Below are positions 24,880 to 34,417 of a stretch of DNA of 64,000 nt, piece by piece (the first letter of the stretch is position 1; every line of letters begins with the position of its first letter). Below the pieces are notes generated by a model. It was not told the DNA's origin and searched no databases. It saw only the letters and a list, made by a program, of their open reading frames with translations. The position numbers and the translations under genes are program-made. Source of the stretch: an uncultured Eubacteriales bacterium. Its GTDB lineage: Bacteria > Bacillota > Clostridia > Lachnospirales > Lachnospiraceae. The stretch lies in NCBI GenBank assembly GCA_949283695.1, contig CASDTX010000046.1, positions 124,001 to 188,000 of the forward strand, given 5' to 3'.

Positions 24880-26460
24880 ATGAAGAAAGACACTTCCTAT
24901 ACAATTAAACGGGTCCAGCGCCTTCCGGTGATTCTGATCGGAGAAGGCCTGCTGGTGGGGACGGTCTCCGGTCTGACGGTCATGTTTTACCGGATCGCCC
25001 TGACCTATGCCGCCCAGTGGCTGAACAAGATTCTGGAATTCATTCAGGGACAGCCTCTTAGAATCGCGGGCTGGTTCCTTCTCCTGCTACTGTTCGCCCT
25101 GACTGTGGGCCGTCTGGTGAAGTGGGAACCTCTGATCTCAGGGAGCGGGATCCCTCAGGTGGAGGGAGAGATTCTGGGTAAACTGTCTCAGAACTGGAAG
25201 AAAGTACTCCCGGCCAAATTCTTTGGCGGCTTCCTCTGCCTGCTGGGCGGACTGTCGCTGGGGCGGGAAGGCCCGTCTATCCAGCTGGGCGCCATGAGCG
25301 GACAGGGAGTATCCAGAATCCTGGACCGGGGGAAGACGGAGGAACGATATCTCATGACCTGCGGGGCCAGCGCCGGACTGGCGGCAGCGTTCCACGCCCC
25401 ATTGGCGGGGATGATGTTTGCGTTTGAGGAGATTCATAAAGGATTCTCCGTCAGTCTGATGGTGGCGGTGATGACTTCTTCTGTGACTGCGGATTATATC
25501 TGTTCGCATATTATGGGGCTGGACCCGGTGTTTCAGTTCCGGCTGGAACATGTCCTGCCTCAGAATTATTACTGGATGCTGCTGCTTCTGGGCGGACTTC
25601 TGGGCGTGATGGGCGCTCTCTATAATAAAGCCATGCTCAAAGCACAGGATCTATATAAGAAGCCGAAATGCTTAAATGAGACGGGAAGGCTTGCGATCGC
25701 ATTCCTGGCAGCAGGCGTGATCGGGCTGGTCATGCCGTCTGTCCTGGGGAGCGGCGGTGATCTGATCACAGACCTGACCGGCGGTGAGATGGCGCTGGGG
25801 CTGGTGATCCTTACCTTTCTTGTGAAGTTTGTTTTCTCCGGGATCAGCTTCGGCTCCGGAGCCCCGGGCGGGATTTTCTTCCCGCTGCTGGTGCTGGGAG
25901 CGCTTCTGGGCGGGATTTTTGCCATGAGCGGAACAGAGCTGTTCGGTCTGGAAGCGGTGTATCGGAATAACTTCATCCTGCTGTCCATGGCCGGCTTCTT
26001 CTCCGCCATCGTGCGCGCTCCCATCACAGGGATCATCCTTCTGTTTGAAATGTCCGGATCCGTCAGCCAGATGCTGTCCCTGTCCATCGTCTCTGTGGCG
26101 GCCTATATAACGGCCACGCTCCTGAAGTCAGAGCCCATCTACGAAAGCCTTTTGAAACGGATCCTGGCAGGTGCCGGCGGGGACGCCGGTGAGGGCGGCA
26201 ATCAGATCTCTTCAGGCGGTCAGAAAGTGTTAAGCGAGTTTGTGATCATGAGCGGCTCGGTCCTGGAGGGCCATACCGTGATGGAGATCACATGGCCGAA
26301 GAACTGCCTTCTGGTAGGGCTTGAACGGGATGGGAAAGAGAGGATCCCCCGGGGAAAGACGACGCTGATGGCAGGAGATAAGCTGACCGTGATGACAGAT
26401 GAGCGGGATGCGGGATATATACATGACAAAATGGAAAACTTATGTTATACTTCATTTTAG
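24880..26460 (+). CDS. ClC family chloride/proton antiporter with TrkA-C domain
   Basis: A 526-aa membrane protein. The ClC selectivity motifs are GSGIP (about 88-92), GREGP (128-132) and GSGAPGGIFFPLL. The gating glutamate is Glu130, which marks H+/Cl- exchangers rather than passive channels. A C-terminal RCK_C/TrkA-C domain (about 445-523, with GHTVMEITWPKNCLLVGLERDG) suggests regulation by a bound ligand. Such antiporters help acid resistance and anion balance. The gene follows lrgB after the repeat region; a possible pyrH promoter is embedded in its last codons. Confidence 0.92.
   Translation: MKKDTSYTIKRVQRLPVILIGEGLLVGTVSGLTVMFYRIALTYAAQWLNKILEFIQGQPLRIAGWFLLLLLFALTVGRLVKWEPLISGSGIPQVEGEILGKLSQNWKKVLPAKFFGGFLCLLGGLSLGREGPSIQLGAMSGQGVSRILDRGKTEERYLMTCGASAGLAAAFHAPLAGMMFAFEEIHKGFSVSLMVAVMTSSVTADYICSHIMGLDPVFQFRLEHVLPQNYYWMLLLLGGLLGVMGALYNKAMLKAQDLYKKPKCLNETGRLAIAFLAAGVIGLVMPSVLGSGGDLITDLTGGEMALGLVILTFLVKFVFSGISFGSGAPGGIFFPLLVLGALLGGIFAMSGTELFGLEAVYRNNFILLSMAGFFSAIVRAPITGIILLFEMSGSVSQMLSLSIVSVAAYITATLLKSEPIYESLLKRILAGAGGDAGEGGNQISSGGQKVLSEFVIMSGSVLEGHTVMEITWPKNCLLVGLERDGKERIPRGKTTLMAGDKLTVMTDERDAGYIHDKMENLCYTSF
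26423..26451 (+). promoter_or_regulatory. Possible promoter of the pyrH operon inside the end of the ClC gene
   Basis: ATGACA (26423-26428), 17-bp spacer, TATACT (26446-26451). It would start transcripts about 70 bases before pyrH, whose normal upstream neighbours (rpsB-tsf) are absent here. Confidence 0.5.
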
Positions 26461-26529
26461 GTCAGCGCAGGCAGAGGGAGACGAGGATTCCGCGGTTCCT
26501 GCGCCAGGAAATCAAAGGAGCAGATACTT

Positions 26530-27225
26530 ATGAAGAGAGTGTTACTGAAGCTGAGCGGAGAAGCGCTCGCGGGAGATAAGAAGACCGGATTTGACGAGGC
26601 TACCTGCATCGGTGTGGCAGAACAGGTGAAGAAGCTTGTGGACGGCGGCATCCAGGTTGCGGTCGTAACCGGAGGCGGCAACTTCTGGAGAGGAAGGACC
26701 AGCGAGACAATTGACCGGACGAAGGCAGATCAGATCGGAATGCTTGCGACAGTGATGAACTGCATCTATGTATCGGAAATCTTCCGTCATGTGGGAATGA
26801 AGACGGAAGTGTTCACACCGTTCGTGTGCGGGGCGTTTACTTCTCTGTTTTCCAAAGACGCGGCGACAGAGGCGCTGAATGCAGGCAAGGTGATTTTCTT
26901 CGCGGGCGGCACGGGACATCCGTATTTCTCCACGGACACCGGGGCGGTCTTAAGAGCCATTGAGATTGAGGCTGACGCCATGCTTCTGGCCAAGGCCATT
27001 GACGGAATCTATGACAGCGATCCCAAGGTGAATCCGGCTGCGGTGAAGTATGATGAGATCTCCATCCAGGAAGTGATTGATCGGAAGCTGGCAGCAGTCG
27101 ATCTGACAGCATCCATTCTGTGCCTGGAGAATAAGATGCCTATGCTTGTGTTCGGGCTGAATGAGGAGAACAGCATCGTGGAGACAATGAGCGGCAATTT
27201 CAGAGGGACAAAGGTGACCGTATAA
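26530..27225 (+). CDS. pyrH: UMP kinase
   Basis: A 231-aa hexameric kinase of the amino acid kinase fold that phosphorylates UMP to UDP. Family signatures are LKLSGEAL at the N-terminus, VVTGGGNFWRGR, and FAGGTGHPYFSTDT in the ATP/UMP site. AAGGAG precedes the ATG. It opens the conserved run pyrH-frr-uppS-cdsA-dxr-rseP. Confidence 0.96.
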   Translation: MKRVLLKLSGEALAGDKKTGFDEATCIGVAEQVKKLVDGGIQVAVVTGGGNFWRGRTSETIDRTKADQIGMLATVMNCIYVSEIFRHVGMKTEVFTPFVCGAFTSLFSKDAATEALNAGKVIFFAGGTGHPYFSTDTGAVLRAIEIEADAMLLAKAIDGIYDSDPKVNPAAVKYDEISIQEVIDRKLAAVDLTASILCLENKMPMLVFGLNEENSIVETMSGNFRGTKVTV

Positions 27226-27278
27226 CAGCAGAATGAATAGCAGCAGAATGAAAGAATCAATTCAGGAGGAATTACAGC

Positions 27279-27830
27279 ATGAATGAAAGAGTGACAGCGT
27301 ATGACGCAAAGATGACAAAGACGATCAATAATCTTGACAGCGAACTGGCGACAATCCGTGCCGGACGCGCCAACCCGCACGTACTGGACAAGCTGACCGT
27401 GGATTATTATGGAGCCCCCACACCGATCCAGCAGGTGGCGAATGTTTCCGTTCCCGAGGCCCGCATGATTCAGATCCAGCCCTGGGAGAAGAGCCTGTTA
27501 AAGAAGATTGAGAAGGCCATCCTTACTTCTGATATCGGCATCAATCCCACCAATGACGGAAGCTCGATTCGTCTGGTGTTCCCGGAACTGACGGAGGAGC
27601 GCAGAAAAGAGCTGGCAAAAGACGTGAAGAAAAAGGGTGAGGGTGCAAAGGTTGCTGTCCGCAATATCCGCAGAGACGGGAACGTGGCGTTCAAGAAGCT
27701 GAAAGGAACGGAAGTTTCCGAGGACGAGATCAAAGATCTGGAAGACGAGCTTCAGAAGATTACGGACAAATACATTGTGAAGATCGACAAGATGGTCGAG
27801 GCGAAATCCAAAGAGATCATGACTGTATAA
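27279..27830 (+). CDS. frr: Ribosome recycling factor
   Basis: A 183-aa, tRNA-shaped protein that with EF-G splits the post-termination ribosome. Characteristic sequences are TINNLDSELATIRAGRANPHVLDKL and INPTNDGSSIRLVFPELTEERRKEL. CAGGAGG precedes the ATG. A weak hairpin with TTTT separates it from uppS. Confidence 0.97.
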   Translation: MNERVTAYDAKMTKTINNLDSELATIRAGRANPHVLDKLTVDYYGAPTPIQQVANVSVPEARMIQIQPWEKSLLKKIEKAILTSDIGINPTNDGSSIRLVFPELTEERRKELAKDVKKKGEGAKVAVRNIRRDGNVAFKKLKGTEVSEDEIKDLEDELQKITDKYIVKIDKMVEAKSKEIMTV

Positions 27831-27853
27831 GCAGATCAGACGGGATAGATCAG

Positions 27854-27883
27854 AGGGGGCTTTCAGGTGCAAGGCTCCCTTTT
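27854..27883 (+). terminator. Weak terminator-like hairpin between frr and uppS
   Basis: A 7-bp stem AGGGGGC/GCTCCCT with one G-T pair and a 13-base loop, followed by TTTT. It may reduce, not stop, transcription into uppS. Confidence 0.45.
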
Positions 27884-27908
27884 GCATGATACCAGGGGGT
27901 AGGATAAG

Positions 27909-28616
27909 ATGAATGTACCACAACATATTGCGATCATATTAGACGGCAACGGCCGCTGGGCGAAGGCTAAGGGGATGCCGAGAAATTATGGTCATGCCCA
28001 GGGCAGTAAGAACGTGGAGCGGATCTGCGAAGAAGCCTGGCGGATGGGGATCAAATATCTGACGGTCTATGCCTTCTCCACAGAGAACTGGAGCCGTCCC
28101 GACAGCGAGGTGGCGGCACTGATGTCGCTGCTGCGCAATTATATGAAAACCTGTCTGAAAACAGCGGCCAAGAACGATATGAAGATCCGTGTAATCGGAG
28201 ATATCAGGCCGCTGGATGAGGATATTAAGAGCAGAATCCGGGAACTGGAAGCTGCTACCGTAAATAACGGCGGCCTGAACTTTACGATCGCGCTGAATTA
28301 CGGAAGCCGGGACGAGATCACCCGGGCGGCGCGGAAGATGGCTGCGGACTGCGTGAGCGGGAAACTGAAAGCGGAGGAGATTGACGAATCTGTGTTCGGA
28401 TCCTATCTGGACACCCACGATATTCCGGATCCTGATCTTCTGATCCGCACCAGCGGAGAGCAGCGGCTGTCCAACTATCTGCTCTGGCAGCTTGCTTATT
28501 CAGAGTTTTATTTTACAGATGTGCCGTGGCCGGATTTCACGAAAGAGGAACTGGTGAAGGCAATCGAAGAGTTTCATCACCGGCACCGAAGATTCGGCGG
28601 TGTAGAGGAGGCGTAG
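27909..28616 (+). CDS. uppS: Isoprenyl transferase (undecaprenyl diphosphate synthase)
   Basis: A 235-aa cis-prenyltransferase making the C55 lipid carrier for peptidoglycan. Signatures: HIAIILDGNGRWA with the catalytic Asp, GHAQGSKNVERI, YAFSTENWSRP, and the C-terminal DLLIRTSGEQRLSNYLLWQ. The stop is two bases before cdsA, so the two are translationally linked. Confidence 0.96.
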   Translation: MNVPQHIAIILDGNGRWAKAKGMPRNYGHAQGSKNVERICEEAWRMGIKYLTVYAFSTENWSRPDSEVAALMSLLRNYMKTCLKTAAKNDMKIRVIGDIRPLDEDIKSRIRELEAATVNNGGLNFTIALNYGSRDEITRAARKMAADCVSGKLKAEEIDESVFGSYLDTHDIPDPDLLIRTSGEQRLSNYLLWQLAYSEFYFTDVPWPDFTKEELVKAIEEFHHRHRRFGGVEEA

Positions 28617-28618
28617 AG

Positions 28619-29431
28619 ATGTTTAAAACGCGGCTGTTAAGTGGAATACTGCTTGTAATCATCGCTTTGATCACATTGATCACCGGAGGAACGCTCCTGT
28701 TCGGAGTGCTGCTTGTGATCAGTCTGATCGGAATGACGGAGCTTTATAAAGTGTTTGGAATCGAGAAGGAACCGCCGGGCATCATCGGGTATCTGTTCGC
28801 GGTGCTCTATTATGGACTGCTCTATTTTGAAGCTCAGCTGCCCGGGGAGAAGCTGACCTGGTTTATGCTTCTGTTCATGGGATATCTGATCTGCCAGATG
28901 GCAGTGCTTGTGTTTGCCTATCCGAGATACAATACCCAGCAGATCTTCGCGGCATTTTTCGGGATGTTCTATGTGGCGGTGATGCTGTCTTATATCTATC
29001 AGACCCGGATCCTTGCGGGCGGGGTGTTCACGGTCTGGCTGGTATTCATCTGTGCATGGGGATGCGACACCTGCGCATACTGTGTGGGAATGCTCATCGG
29101 GAAGCATAAGATGGCACCGGTCTTAAGTCCCAAGAAGTCTGTGGAAGGCGGCATCGGCGGCATCGTGGGAGCAGCGCTGATCGGAGTGCTCTATGCACTG
29201 GCCATCAACCATTGGGGGGAAGCAGGCGCCAGCCTGGTGGAATATGCCATTATCGGGGCAGCAGGCGGGGCGATCTCCCAGGTGGGGGATCTGGCGGCGT
29301 CGGCCATTAAGCGCTGCCACAACATCAAGGATTATGGCAGACTGATTCCGGGACATGGAGGAATTCTTGACCGGTTTGACAGTGTCATTTTCACAGCTCC
29401 TATCATATATTATCTTGCAGTTCTTCTGTAG
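28619..29431 (+). CDS. cdsA: Phosphatidate cytidylyltransferase
   Basis: A 270-aa membrane enzyme that makes CDP-diacylglycerol for phospholipid synthesis. It has about eight hydrophobic segments and the C-terminal CDS signature SAIKRCHNIKDYGRLIPGHGGILDRFDS. The ATG at 28619 is preceded by GGAGG inside the end of uppS; the frame is open further upstream but only as overlap with that gene. Confidence 0.95.
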   Translation: MFKTRLLSGILLVIIALITLITGGTLLFGVLLVISLIGMTELYKVFGIEKEPPGIIGYLFAVLYYGLLYFEAQLPGEKLTWFMLLFMGYLICQMAVLVFAYPRYNTQQIFAAFFGMFYVAVMLSYIYQTRILAGGVFTVWLVFICAWGCDTCAYCVGMLIGKHKMAPVLSPKKSVEGGIGGIVGAALIGVLYALAINHWGEAGASLVEYAIIGAAGGAISQVGDLAASAIKRCHNIKDYGRLIPGHGGILDRFDSVIFTAPIIYYLAVLL

Positions 29432-29509
29432 TCTGCGCACCCGGCATCCGCCGGATAAGCAGAGCACGCTGCAGAGAGAATGCGTGGAAGAAATGAGGTT
29501 GAAATACAG

Positions 29510-30652
29510 ATGAAGAAGATCGCTGTTTTAGGATCTACAGGTTCTATCGGAACCCAGACGCTGGAGATCGTGCGCACAAACGGAGACATCGAAGTGACGG
29601 CTCTCGCTGCGGGAAACAATATCTCCCTCCTGGAAGAACAGATCCGTGAATTCCGTCCCAAACTGGCGGCGGTATGGACCGAGGAGCGGGCGGCGGAGCT
29701 GAAGAGCCGGGTCGCAGATCTGGATGTAAAGATTGTATCAGGCATGGACGGACTCCTGGCCGTGGCAGCAGAGCCAGAGGCCCGGATTCTGGTGACTGCC
29801 ATTGTGGGCATGATCGGGATCCTGCCCACGATCGAGGGCATAAAAGCGGGCAAAGATATCGCGCTGGCGAACAAGGAGACACTGGTGACTGCCGGGCATA
29901 TTATTATGCCGCTGGCAGAGCGATACCGGGTATCTATCCTGCCCGTGGACAGTGAACACAGCGCGATTTTCCAGTCCCTTCAGGGCGGGCAGCAGAAGGC
30001 GCTCCACAAGATCCTTCTGACGGCTTCCGGCGGTCCCTTCCGAGGAAGGAAGCGGGAAGAGCTCCAGAATATCCGTCCCGAGGACGCGCTGAAGCACCCC
30101 AACTGGACTATGGGAAGGAAGATCACGATTGATTCGTCCACGATGGTAAATAAAGGGCTCGAAGTCATTGAGGCAAAATGGCTCTTCGGAGTCACTGTAG
30201 ATCAGATCCAGGTGGTTGTGCAGCCCCAGAGTATCATTCACTCCATGGTAGAGTACGAGGACGGGGCAGTGATCGCCCAGCTCGGTACGCCGGATATGAA
30301 ACTGCCGATCCAGTATGCGCTGTATTATCCCGAGAGAAGATACCTGCCCGGCGAACGGCTGGACTTCGGCGCGCTGACGCAGATTACATTCGAGAAGCCG
30401 GATATGGAGACCTTCTGCGGGCTGAAGATGGCTTACGAGGCGGGAAGGCAGGGAGGAACACTTCCCACCGTATTCAATGCGGCAAACGAACTGGCAGTGT
30501 CCCTGTTCCTTGACCGGAAGATCGGATATCTTCAGATCTCGGAGATCATCGGGGCCTGTATGGAAGCTCACAGGAATATTCCGGATCCGGATGTGGAAAC
30601 AATACTAAAGACAGAGCAGGAAACATATGAATTTATTAAAAACAGGTGGTAA
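29510..30652 (+). CDS. dxr: 1-deoxy-D-xylulose-5-phosphate reductoisomerase
   Basis: Second enzyme of the MEP isoprenoid pathway. The 380-aa protein starts MKKIAVLGSTGSIGTQ (NADPH fold), has ANKETLVTAGHI and the metal/substrate site PVDSEHSAIFQ, then ITIDSSTMVNKGLEVIEAKWLF. The ATG at 29510 follows GAGGTTG at a normal distance and begins exactly where family members do; an ATG 30 bases earlier would add an unconserved MRGRNEVEIQ. Its product feeds the prenyl chain used by uppS in the same operon. Confidence 0.95.
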   Translation: MKKIAVLGSTGSIGTQTLEIVRTNGDIEVTALAAGNNISLLEEQIREFRPKLAAVWTEERAAELKSRVADLDVKIVSGMDGLLAVAAEPEARILVTAIVGMIGILPTIEGIKAGKDIALANKETLVTAGHIIMPLAERYRVSILPVDSEHSAIFQSLQGGQQKALHKILLTASGGPFRGRKREELQNIRPEDALKHPNWTMGRKITIDSSTMVNKGLEVIEAKWLFGVTVDQIQVVVQPQSIIHSMVEYEDGAVIAQLGTPDMKLPIQYALYYPERRYLPGERLDFGALTQITFEKPDMETFCGLKMAYEAGRQGGTLPTVFNAANELAVSLFLDRKIGYLQISEIIGACMEAHRNIPDPDVETILKTEQETYEFIKNRW

Positions 30653-30655
30653 TAC

Positions 30656-31687
30656 ATGGGCATAATCATAGCGATTCTATTATTCAGCTTTATCATTATA
30701 TTTCATGAGCTCGGACATTTCCTGCTGGCGAAGCTGAACGGCATCCGGGTGGATGAGTTCTCACTGGGACTGGGACCGACTCTGTTCGGGAAGCAGTTCG
30801 GCCAGACGTTCTTCTGTGTCAAACTGCTCCCGTTCGGCGGCGCCTGCATGATGGGGGAGGATGACGCGGATGATCTGTCCCCGGGCAGCTTCAACAGCAA
30901 GCCGGTATGGGCCAGGATGTCAGTGATTTTCGGAGGCCCTGCGTTTAACCTGATTCTGGCCTGGTTTTTCTGTGTGATCCTGATCGGCGCGAACGGCTAT
31001 CAGTCCGCGCAGATTACGGATGTTGACGCAGGATATGCGGCTGCTGAGCAGGGCATGCAGGCAGGAGATGTGATCAAAGAGATCAATGGGCGCAATGTGT
31101 ATATGTGGGATGACCTGCGGCTTTATACCATGACACATGCGGATGAGACTTCCTATGAAGTCGTGTATGAACGTGACGGTGAAACGTATACGGCGGAGCT
31201 GGATCTAAGACAGCTTGACGGCGATGTGTCTCCGAGACTTGGTGTGGTGGGCGCGGACTTTCAGAAGCCGGGAGTTCTGGAGTCCATGCAGTACGGATTC
31301 TATAAGGTGAAGTACTGGATCCATTATACGGTGGACAGCCTGCGGATGCTGGCTACCGGACGGGCGGGCGTGAAGGATCTGTCCGGACCTGTGGGAATCG
31401 TGAATGTGGTCAACGATGTGTATGAATCTGCGGCTCCTGCGGGGGCATGGGTGATCTTCCTGAGTATGCTGAATTTCGGAACGCTTCTGACCGCGAATTT
31501 AGGCGTGCTGAATCTTCTGCCCATCCCCGCGCTGGACGGCGGAAGGCTGCTCTTCCTGATCGTTGAGGCAGTGCGCAGAAAGCGCATCCCCCCGGAGAAA
31601 GAGGGGATGGTGCATTTCGCAGGGTTTGCGCTCTTGATGGTGCTGATGATCGTCGTGATGTTCAATGATATTATGAAATTGTTCTAA
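30656..31687 (+). CDS. rseP: RIP metalloprotease, RseP/RasP type
   Basis: A 343-aa site-2 protease of the membrane. The zinc motif HELGH is in the first segment (IIFHELGHFLLAKL), a single PDZ domain covers about residues 110-200, and the third zinc ligand is in the C-terminal NLLPIPALDGGRLLF. Such proteases cut anti-sigma factors, FtsL or signal peptide remnants within the membrane. It begins four bases after the dxr stop. The genes usually following in clostridia (ispG, polC) are not here. Confidence 0.94.
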   Translation: MGIIIAILLFSFIIIFHELGHFLLAKLNGIRVDEFSLGLGPTLFGKQFGQTFFCVKLLPFGGACMMGEDDADDLSPGSFNSKPVWARMSVIFGGPAFNLILAWFFCVILIGANGYQSAQITDVDAGYAAAEQGMQAGDVIKEINGRNVYMWDDLRLYTMTHADETSYEVVYERDGETYTAELDLRQLDGDVSPRLGVVGADFQKPGVLESMQYGFYKVKYWIHYTVDSLRMLATGRAGVKDLSGPVGIVNVVNDVYESAAPAGAWVIFLSMLNFGTLLTANLGVLNLLPIPALDGGRLLFLIVEAVRRKRIPPEKEGMVHFAGFALLMVLMIVVMFNDIMKLF

Positions 31688-31710
31688 AGCGGCGCCCGGG
31701 CATATATAAT
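31679..31710 (+). promoter_or_regulatory. Possible promoter before the peptidoglycan-binding protein
   Basis: TTGTTC (31679-31684) with TATATA at 18 bp or TATAAT at 20 bp (31703-31710). The spacing is only fair. If real, it places the ATG at 31709 inside the -10 region and supports the later start at 31745. Confidence 0.35.
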
Positions 31711-31744
31711 GAAAAAGATCATGAATATATGCAGGAGAAGGCAG

Positions 31745-33007
31745 ATGGCACATATAAGAGCAATGCAGGAAGAAACAGAGAAGGGAAAGCTTCAGATCAA
31801 TGTAGTCTCCATGGCGGACGCGCGGCCGATCTCAGAGGCCCGGATATCGATCTCCTACACGGGAGTGCCGGAGAGTACGCTGGAGCGCGTGGAGACAGAC
31901 TCCTCCGGCCAGTCGGAAGTGCTGGAACTGAATGCACCTCCTGAGGAGTGGAGCCTGGATCCTACCAATGAGAGGCAGCCCTATTCAGAGTACACGCTGG
32001 ATATCAGTGCGCCCGGGTTTGAACCGGTGAGCATTGCCGGCACAGAGATCCTGGCAAATGTGAAAGCCATCCAGAACGTAAGGATGCGTCCCAGCGGAGT
32101 GGGCAGGGAAGAGGAAGAGGTATTCGTCATCCCTGCCCACACTCTATATGCAGAATACCCGCCGAAGATCGCGGAGGATGAGATCAAGCCGGTGAACGAG
32201 TCGGGGGAGATCGTCTTAAGCCGCGTCGTGGTGCCGGAATATATCGTCGTCCACGACGGCTCGCCCAGAGATACAACCGCCACGAATTATTATGTGAAAT
32301 ATAAGGACTATATTAAGAACGTGGCGTCCAGTGAGATCTATGCCACCTGGCCGGCTGATACCATCCGGGCCAACGTGCTGGCGATTATGTCCTTTACCCT
32401 GAACCGGGTCTACACGGAATGGTACAGGAACCGGGGGTATGATTTTACCATTACATCTTCCACAGCCTTTGATCACAAATGGATTCCCGAGCGCAACGTT
32501 TATGACACGATTTCCGTGATTGTGGATGAACTGTTCTCCAACTACCTGTCCAGGCCTAACGTACGCCAGCCGATCCTGACGCAGTACTGTGACGGACGGC
32601 GGGTGAGCTGTCCGAATTGGATGACCCAGTGGGGATCCAAGGAGCTGGGAGACAAAGGGTATTCGCCCATTGAAATTCTCCGGTATTTCTACGGGGACGA
32701 TATGTATATCAATGTGGCCCAGGAGATCTCGGGTATACCGTCTTCCTGGCCGGGGTATACTCTGGAAGAGGGATCCAGCGGAGAGAAGGTAAGGCAGATG
32801 CAGGAACAGCTGAACCGCATTGCAGATGCATATCCTGCTCTTCCGAAGATCACCGCGGACGGGATCTACGGTCCGGCTACAGCAGAGGCCGTGCGGGAGT
32901 TCCAGTCCGTGTTCGGGCTTCCGGTGACCGGGAAGGTGGATTATTCTACCTGGTATAAAATATCTGAGATCTATGTAGGTGTGTCCAGGATAGCGGAACT
33001 TACGTAA
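31745..33007 (+). CDS. Peptidoglycan-binding domain protein
   Basis: A 420-aa protein with no clear signal peptide. N-terminal residues about 15-120 resemble a carboxypeptidase-regulatory or transthyretin-like beta domain (LQINVVSMADARPISEARIS). The middle region (NVLAIMSFTLNRVYTEWYRNRGYDFTITS..FDHKW) resembles SpoIID/sporulation-linked proteins of Lachnospiraceae. The C-terminal 70 residues are a PG_binding_1 domain (GSSGEKVRQMQEQLNRIA to GKVDYSTWYK). A role in cell wall or spore cortex remodelling is inferred. AGGAGA precedes the ATG at 31745; the ATG 36 bases upstream has no binding site. Confidence 0.75.
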   Translation: MAHIRAMQEETEKGKLQINVVSMADARPISEARISISYTGVPESTLERVETDSSGQSEVLELNAPPEEWSLDPTNERQPYSEYTLDISAPGFEPVSIAGTEILANVKAIQNVRMRPSGVGREEEEVFVIPAHTLYAEYPPKIAEDEIKPVNESGEIVLSRVVVPEYIVVHDGSPRDTTATNYYVKYKDYIKNVASSEIYATWPADTIRANVLAIMSFTLNRVYTEWYRNRGYDFTITSSTAFDHKWIPERNVYDTISVIVDELFSNYLSRPNVRQPILTQYCDGRRVSCPNWMTQWGSKELGDKGYSPIEILRYFYGDDMYINVAQEISGIPSSWPGYTLEEGSSGEKVRQMQEQLNRIADAYPALPKITADGIYGPATAEAVREFQSVFGLPVTGKVDYSTWYKISEIYVGVSRIAELT

Positions 33008-33055
33008 GTGTGTCTGATGATGCCCGGACCGGTGGAGAGATTGCAGAGGAGAAGT

Positions 33056-34327
33056 ATGGCAGACAGAAGAAGGAGAAGAGGAAGAAAGAGACGGCGCGCC
33101 CGCGCGGCAGGATGTCTGTGCGCGCTGGCGGCTGCGGCGGGGATCAGCGCTGTGGGCGCATATGCGGTTCCATGGGCCGCGTGGGAGTTCGGCGGGACTC
33201 TGCGCAGGACCGTGGACCGGGCTGTGGAAGAGACGGCGAATCTTGTCCCTCGGCAGGAGACAGAGTTCCCGGAGCTTCAGATCACCGTGGAAGAGGTCGA
33301 AGGAGACTTCTACTATCAGCAGCTTGGCAGCGGGGAACAGACCGTGTACCGGGAGCTGCTCCAGGGAGTCAACGGAATGGAGCAGCGCATTCTGATCCAT
33401 GCAGGCAGCGGGGATGATCCGGCCAGGGTATACGAGTATCTTCTGTATGACCGGCCAGAACTGTTCTGGTGTGACGGAAGTTCGCGGATGACCGTCTACG
33501 AGGATTATACGGAGTTCTGTCCGGGATATACATGTACAGAGGAAGAGAAGATCCTTCGGCAGGGACAGATAGAGGAGGCTGTATCCGCCTGTGTGGGCGG
33601 GATCAGCCCGGATGCGTCTGAGTATGACCGGATCCGGTATGTGTATGAGTACATTGTAAATACAGTCGATTACGATGAAAATGCTCCGGACAATCAGAAT
33701 ATTTACAGCGCGCTTGTCGGAAAACGTTCCGTCTGCGCGGGATACTCCAGAGCCGCACAATATCTGCTCGGGAAGCTGGGGGCAGAGTGTATTTATGTGG
33801 TGGGGACCATAGAAGGACAGGGAGCCCATGCCTGGAATATCGTAAGCTGCGGCGGGAGGTATTACCAGATGGATGTGACCTTTGCGGATCCGGTGTTCTA
33901 CTCCTCAGAGAGCGGGGAAAAGCTTCCCCAGAATGTGATTAATTATGATTATCTCTGCTGCACGGACGGGGAGATTATGACGGATCATGTGCAGAGCAGC
34001 GAGGTATCCTACCCGGTCTGTGATTCTGAAGACTTGAATTATTATCAAATGAATGGGATGTATTATGACGCCTTTGACGCGCAGATCCTGCTTCAGGCTA
34101 TGAATGAGAGTATATACGCCGGAGAAGAGATGTTTGTGTGCAAATTCGCGGACCCTTCTGTATACAGTACCGCCCGGGAGGCCATGATCAATGATCTGTT
34201 CCCCAGGGCCGCCCAGAATCTTGCGGGCGCTTATGGCCTGGAGCGCGTACAGTATACGTACACAGAGGATGCGGATCACTGTAAGATGATGGTATTCTGG
34301 AACTATGAGGGAATACAAAGCGAATAA
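33056..34327 (+). CDS. Membrane-anchored transglutaminase-like protein
   Basis: A 423-aa protein with a very basic N-terminus (RRRRRGRKRRRAR), one hydrophobic segment, and an extracellular part. The transglutaminase-like triad is visible: Cys in KRSVCAGYSRAAQYLL, His in GAHAWNIV and Asp in YYQMDVTFAD. Such domains in anaerobes act as cysteine proteases or peptide cross-linkers near the wall. AGAGGAGA before the ATG at 33056 marks the start; the frame is open back to the stop of the preceding gene. It probably forms a unit with the peptidoglycan-binding gene. Confidence 0.82.
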   Translation: MADRRRRRGRKRRRARAAGCLCALAAAAGISAVGAYAVPWAAWEFGGTLRRTVDRAVEETANLVPRQETEFPELQITVEEVEGDFYYQQLGSGEQTVYRELLQGVNGMEQRILIHAGSGDDPARVYEYLLYDRPELFWCDGSSRMTVYEDYTEFCPGYTCTEEEKILRQGQIEEAVSACVGGISPDASEYDRIRYVYEYIVNTVDYDENAPDNQNIYSALVGKRSVCAGYSRAAQYLLGKLGAECIYVVGTIEGQGAHAWNIVSCGGRYYQMDVTFADPVFYSSESGEKLPQNVINYDYLCCTDGEIMTDHVQSSEVSYPVCDSEDLNYYQMNGMYYDAFDAQILLQAMNESIYAGEEMFVCKFADPSVYSTAREAMINDLFPRAAQNLAGAYGLERVQYTYTEDADHCKMMVFWNYEGIQSE

Positions 34328-34359
34328 AAGGGAAAACGAAAAAGAGAAAAAAGGAAAAA

Positions 34360-34403
34360 CACAGCTGCCGCGCCGGATCTGAGAAACCGGTGCGGCAGCT
34401 GTG
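34360..34403. terminator. Shared terminator between the transglutaminase gene and the AraC regulator
   Basis: A 17-bp GC-rich stem (34360-34376 with 34387-34403, one G-T pair) and a ten-base loop. The minus-strand side runs into a T-rich tract, and the plus-strand side into CCTTTCTT. Confidence 0.85.
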
Positions 34404-34417
34404 CCTTTCTTCTGGCG

